Origin: Gammaproteobacteria bacterium
GTDB lineage: Bacteria > Pseudomonadota > Gammaproteobacteria > Xanthomonadales > Rhodanobacteraceae
DNA length: 8,644 bases
NCBI GenBank assembly: GCA_005877675.1
Contig: VBNZ01000100.1
Location: 16,432 to 25,075, forward strand
Direction: 5' to 3'
Positions 5,905-8,644 of the stretch are shown piece after piece; position 1 is the stretch's first letter; each line of letters begins with the position of its first letter. The notes beneath the pieces are model-generated. The model saw only the letters and a program-made list of their open reading frames with translations, had not been told where the DNA came from and did not search any database. A program made the translations under genes and the position numbers.

Positions 5905-7383
5905 ATGTGCGGAATCATCGGCATCGTCGGCAAATCCGAAGTGGCTTCGGCCCTGTATGACGGCCTCACCGTGCTGCAGCACCGCGGCCAGGACGCGGCC
6001 GGCATCGCCACCGTCGACAACGACAAGCTGCGGCTGCACAAGGCGGGCGGTCTCGTCAGCGACGTGTTCCAGCGCGACGACATGCTCAAGCTGCGCGGCC
6101 ACATGGGCATCGGCCATTGCCGTTATCCGACCGCGGGCTCGGAGAGCACGACCGAGGCGCAGCCGTTCTACGTGAACTCGCCATACGGCATCGCGCTCGG
6201 CCACAACGGCAACCTGATCAACACCAGTCAGCTGCGCAAGCAGATGTACGAAGAGGACCGGCGCCACATCAATACCGAATCCGACTCAGAAGTGCTGCTC
6301 AACATCTTTGCGCACGAGTTGCAGACGCAGGAACGCCATGCGCTGACGCCCGATCAGATTTTCAAGGCCGTCGCCGGCGTGCATGAGCGCGCGCGTGGCG
6401 GCTATGCCGTGGTCGCACTCGTGCTCGGCTACGGCGTGGTGGCGTTCCGCGATCCGCACGGCATCCGCCCGCTCGTGCTCGGCGAGCGCGACACCGAGCA
6501 GGGCCGCGAATACATGGTCGCATCGGAATCGGTCGCGCTCGATATTCTTGGTTTCAAACTGCTGCGCGATGTCGCGCCGGGCGAGGCGGTGTTGCTGTCC
6601 GAGGACGGCAACTTGTTCAGCCGCCAGTGCGCCGACGCACATCTGCATGCGCCGTGCATTTTTGAATTTGTATACTTGGCGCGCCCCGATTCGATGATCG
6701 AGGACGTGTCGGTGTACAAGGCGCGCCTGCGCATGGGAGAGCGCCTGGCCGAGAAGATTATGCGTCTGCGGCCCGAGCATCACATCGATGCGGTGATTCC
6801 GATACCCGACACCTCGCGTACCGCTGCGAGTTCGCTCGCGCAGGTACTCGGCGTGCCGATGCGCGAGGGCTTCGTGAAGAATCGCTACATCGGCCGGACT
6901 TTCATCATGCCGGGGCAGAGCGAGCGCGTGAAATCAGTGCGGCGCAAGCTCAATCCGATCCACCTCGAATTCCGCAAGAAAAACGTACTGCTGGTCGACG
7001 ATTCGATCGTGCGCGGTACGACCTCCAAACAGATCGTGCAGATGGCGCGCGATGCCGGCGCGCGCCAGGTGTACTTCGCCTCGGCCGCGCCGCCGGTGCG
7101 CTATCCGAATGTCTACGGCATCGACATGCCCGCGGCAGCGGAGCTCGTCGCTCACGGACGCACCGTAGAGGAAGTGCAGCAGTTCATCGGCGCAGACTGG
7201 CTGGTCTACCAGGATCTCGACGATCTGATCCTCGCGGTCGCCGACGGCAACGAGGACTTGAAGCACTTCGATACCTCCTGCTTCTCGGGCGAATACGTCA
7301 CGGGTGTCGACACCGACTATCTACGCGAGCTCGAGTTCGCACGCGCCGATGAGACCAAGGCGCAGCGGCGCGCCGCGAGCTGA
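5905..7383 (+). CDS. purF: Amidophosphoribosyltransferase (glutamine PRPP amidotransferase)
   Basis: The 492-residue enzyme catalyses the first committed step of de novo purine synthesis, making phosphoribosylamine from PRPP and glutamine. The N-terminal Ntn glutaminase domain begins MCGIIGIVG, so Cys2 becomes the N-terminal nucleophile with no propeptide, as in E. coli. It also shows LQHRGQDAAG (24-33), HCRYPTAG (71-78), HNGNL (100-104) and SDSE (126-129). The phosphoribosyltransferase domain has IPIPDTSRTAA (298-308), GFVKNRYIGRTFI (322-334) and the PRPP loop VLLVDDSIVRGTTS (361-374). Length is close to E. coli PurF (505). The ATG at 5905 has AAAGAG 8 nt upstream. A long leader with repeats separates it from cvpA. 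Codon 300 (6802-6804) is ATA, relevant to the broken tilS. The DUF455 gene follows after 24 bp, so read-through is likely. Confidence 0.98.
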   Translation: MCGIIGIVGKSEVASALYDGLTVLQHRGQDAAGIATVDNDKLRLHKAGGLVSDVFQRDDMLKLRGHMGIGHCRYPTAGSESTTEAQPFYVNSPYGIALGHNGNLINTSQLRKQMYEEDRRHINTESDSEVLLNIFAHELQTQERHALTPDQIFKAVAGVHERARGGYAVVALVLGYGVVAFRDPHGIRPLVLGERDTEQGREYMVASESVALDILGFKLLRDVAPGEAVLLSEDGNLFSRQCADAHLHAPCIFEFVYLARPDSMIEDVSVYKARLRMGERLAEKIMRLRPEHHIDAVIPIPDTSRTAASSLAQVLGVPMREGFVKNRYIGRTFIMPGQSERVKSVRRKLNPIHLEFRKKNVLLVDDSIVRGTTSKQIVQMARDAGARQVYFASAAPPVRYPNVYGIDMPAAAELVAHGRTVEEVQQFIGADWLVYQDLDDLILAVADGNEDLKHFDTSCFSGEYVTGVDTDYLRELEFARADETKAQRRAAS

Positions 7384-7407
7384 AGCTAAGCCACCGCCTG
7401 TTTGCAC

Positions 7408-8238
7408 ATGAGAGCAACGGACGCAAATCAGAGTGCTTCAGATATCTTCGCGCTCTCCCAGGCCGTCATAGCTGCTACCACGATCGACGCCAAGCTCGCA
7501 CTGAGCGATGCGGCGGCGCGCGCGATCAGCGCGGCGGCCGAATTCGCAACCGACAGCAGTGATCCGCCGCGCGCGATAACGCAGCCGGGGCGTCCCGTCC
7601 GCCCGCATCTGGTCGAACCACGCCAGTTGCCGCAGCGCGGTCTCGGCAGCGACGAAGGCCGTGCCGCGCTCGTGCACGCGGTCGCGCATATCGAATTCAA
7701 CGCAATCGATCTGGCCTGGGATGCGGTATATCGCTTCCGCGGCATGCCGCTCGATTACTACCGCGACTGGGCCGGCGTGGCCGCGGATGAGACGCAACAC
7801 TTTTGCATGCTGCAGGCGCGCCTTGCTGAACTCGGCCACGCTTACGGCGACTTCGATGCACATAACGGTCTGTGGGAAATGGCGGTAAAGACGGCAAATT
7901 CCTGCCGGGAGCGCATGGCCTTGGTGCCGCGCGTTCTAGAAGCACGTGGACTCGACGTGACGCCGGCGATGATTGCGCGATTGCGTCAGGTCGGTGACAA
8001 CGCGACTGCCGACATACTCGACGTCATCTTGTGCGAAGAGGTTGCGCATGTGGCTGCGGGCTCGCGCTGGTTCGCCTGGTGCTGCGCGCGTGACGGCGTC
8101 GATGCCGAGGCGACGTTTGCGCAGCTGATCGCCGTACACGCAGGTACGCTCAAACCGCCATTCAACGAAAGCGCACGCCGCGCGGCCGGTTTCAGCGCAG
8201 CGGAGCTCGCGCGCCTGATCGCGCGAACGGCCGCATGA
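7408..8238 (+). CDS. DUF455 family ferritin-like protein
   Basis: The product is 276 residues from the ATG at 7408; a TTG two codons upstream (7402) is an alternative start, and neither has a clear Shine-Dalgarno. Numbering from the TTG form, the body matches the DUF455 pattern: GRPVRPHLVEPRQLPQRGLG (63-82), HAVAHIEFNAIDLAWDAVYRFRGMP (92-116), ADETQHF (128-134), GDF-AH-GLWEMA (149-161), ALVPRVLEARGLDVTP (173-188) and CEEVAHV-AGSRWF (211-224). E98, E130xxH133 and E213xxH216 look like di-iron ligands of a ferritin-like four-helix bundle. Iron binding and an oxidase- or oxygenase-like activity are inferred; no function or substrate is established for the family as far as I know. It lacks a signal peptide, so it is probably cytoplasmic. 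It follows purF by 24 bp and overlaps the next start by ATGA. Confidence 0.88.
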   Translation: MRATDANQSASDIFALSQAVIAATTIDAKLALSDAAARAISAAAEFATDSSDPPRAITQPGRPVRPHLVEPRQLPQRGLGSDEGRAALVHAVAHIEFNAIDLAWDAVYRFRGMPLDYYRDWAGVAADETQHFCMLQARLAELGHAYGDFDAHNGLWEMAVKTANSCRERMALVPRVLEARGLDVTPAMIARLRQVGDNATADILDVILCEEVAHVAAGSRWFAWCCARDGVDAEATFAQLIAVHAGTLKPPFNESARRAAGFSAAELARLIARTAA

Positions 8239-8644
8239 TCCGGCGCGTCGCTTTTGCCATCGCGCTCGTTGCGATCTGGCTTGGCGTGTTCGGTTGGGCG
8301 GCGGGCCTGCGCTGGAACACGCCGCTGGCGCCGCGCGCCCATCTTGCGCTCGCGGGATACGATTTTCATGCCCGCTTCGGCAGCGCCGAGCGGATGGGCG
8401 AGCGGCTTCAAGTCAAGACACTCGGCGACGACGGGACCGGGTTGCAGACCGCGATGCTCGCGCGTATCGCCGCAACGGATGTTCCCATCCTGCGCTGTCG
8501 GATCGCGAATTTTCCACGCACGCTCGAACTTGCAGTGGTGTTTCGTCGCGCAGACGCGCCTGACGATGTGCAGACCATATCGCTGCCGTCGCCTGGAAGC
8601 GGCGAGACGGTGGTGGACTTGTCGTCGTTCGCCGAGTGGCGCGG
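8235..8644 (+). CDS. Membrane-anchored protein of unknown function, 5' part
   Basis: The ATG at 8235 overlaps the DUF455 stop as ATGA, and the frame stays open for 136 codons to the window edge, so translation is probably coupled. Residues 1-23 (MIRRVAFAIALVAIWLGVFG and following) form an N-terminal signal anchor or signal peptide: two arginines then a hydrophobic stretch, with no obvious cleavage site. The rest looks extracytoplasmic, with alternating hydrophobic and charged strands such as LRCRIANFPRTLELAVVFRR and later GETVVDLSSFAEW, which resembles a beta-sandwich (galactose-binding-like) fold, but this is a weak impression. I do not recognise the family. An ATA codon occurs at 8577-8579. 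Coupling to the DUF455 gene suggests a shared role or at least shared control. The C-terminal part lies outside the window. Confidence 0.7.
   Translation, partial: MIRRVAFAIALVAIWLGVFGWAAGLRWNTPLAPRAHLALAGYDFHARFGSAERMGERLQVKTLGDDGTGLQTAMLARIAATDVPILRCRIANFPRTLELAVVFRRADAPDDVQTISLPSPGSGETVVDLSSFAEWR

Noticed and set aside
1..8644. Novel defence, mobile or CRISPR-like system
   Set aside because: All recognisable genes are housekeeping or conserved families. I saw no transposase, integrase, repeat-spacer array, tRNA-linked attachment site or toxin-antitoxin pair.

Overview
This is a GC-rich chromosomal housekeeping segment, most likely from a gammaproteobacterium. The main clue is the order folC – SPOR (dedD-type) – cvpA – purF, the classical gammaproteobacterial arrangement, together with close resemblance of the IspA, XseB, CvpA and PurF products to their E. 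coli counterparts. A Lysobacterales/Nevskiales-like host would fit the GC content, but the window alone cannot fix the taxon.

Layout. Bases 1-124 are the 3' end of a plus-strand gene for a small membrane protein of the DUF4870 type. A strong bidirectional terminator (141-173) separates it from a convergent minus-strand block read tilS -> xseB -> ispA (2672 down to 176): tRNA-Ile lysidine synthetase, exonuclease VII small subunit and farnesyl diphosphate synthase. A 111-bp divergent spacer (2673-2783) then leads into a plus-strand block: folC (2784-4088), a tandem-SPOR cell-division protein (4162-5112, with its own TATAAT and Shine-Dalgarno), cvpA (5135-5680), a 224-bp repeat-rich leader, purF (5905-7383), a DUF455 ferritin-like protein (7408-8238), and a translationally coupled membrane-anchored protein of unknown function that runs off the right edge (8235-8644).

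How the genes relate. folC (folate polyglutamylation) and purF (first committed step of purine synthesis) are linked through one-carbon metabolism, because purine synthesis consumes formyl-tetrahydrofolate. cvpA is the usual neighbour of purF. ispA supplies farnesyl diphosphate for quinones and the undecaprenyl carrier. xseB is its usual operon partner.

The most notable anomaly is tilS. It is read in two frames that meet at about 2160/2161, where roughly 16 conserved residues (about 49 nt) are missing. As given, the sequence cannot encode an intact TilS, although AUA codons, which need lysidine-modified tRNA, occur in at least three neighbouring genes. The purF leader carries several unexplained short repeats and palindromes. 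I found no RNA genes, CRISPR arrays, transposons, phage genes or defence genes, and no convincing sign of a novel multi-gene system.
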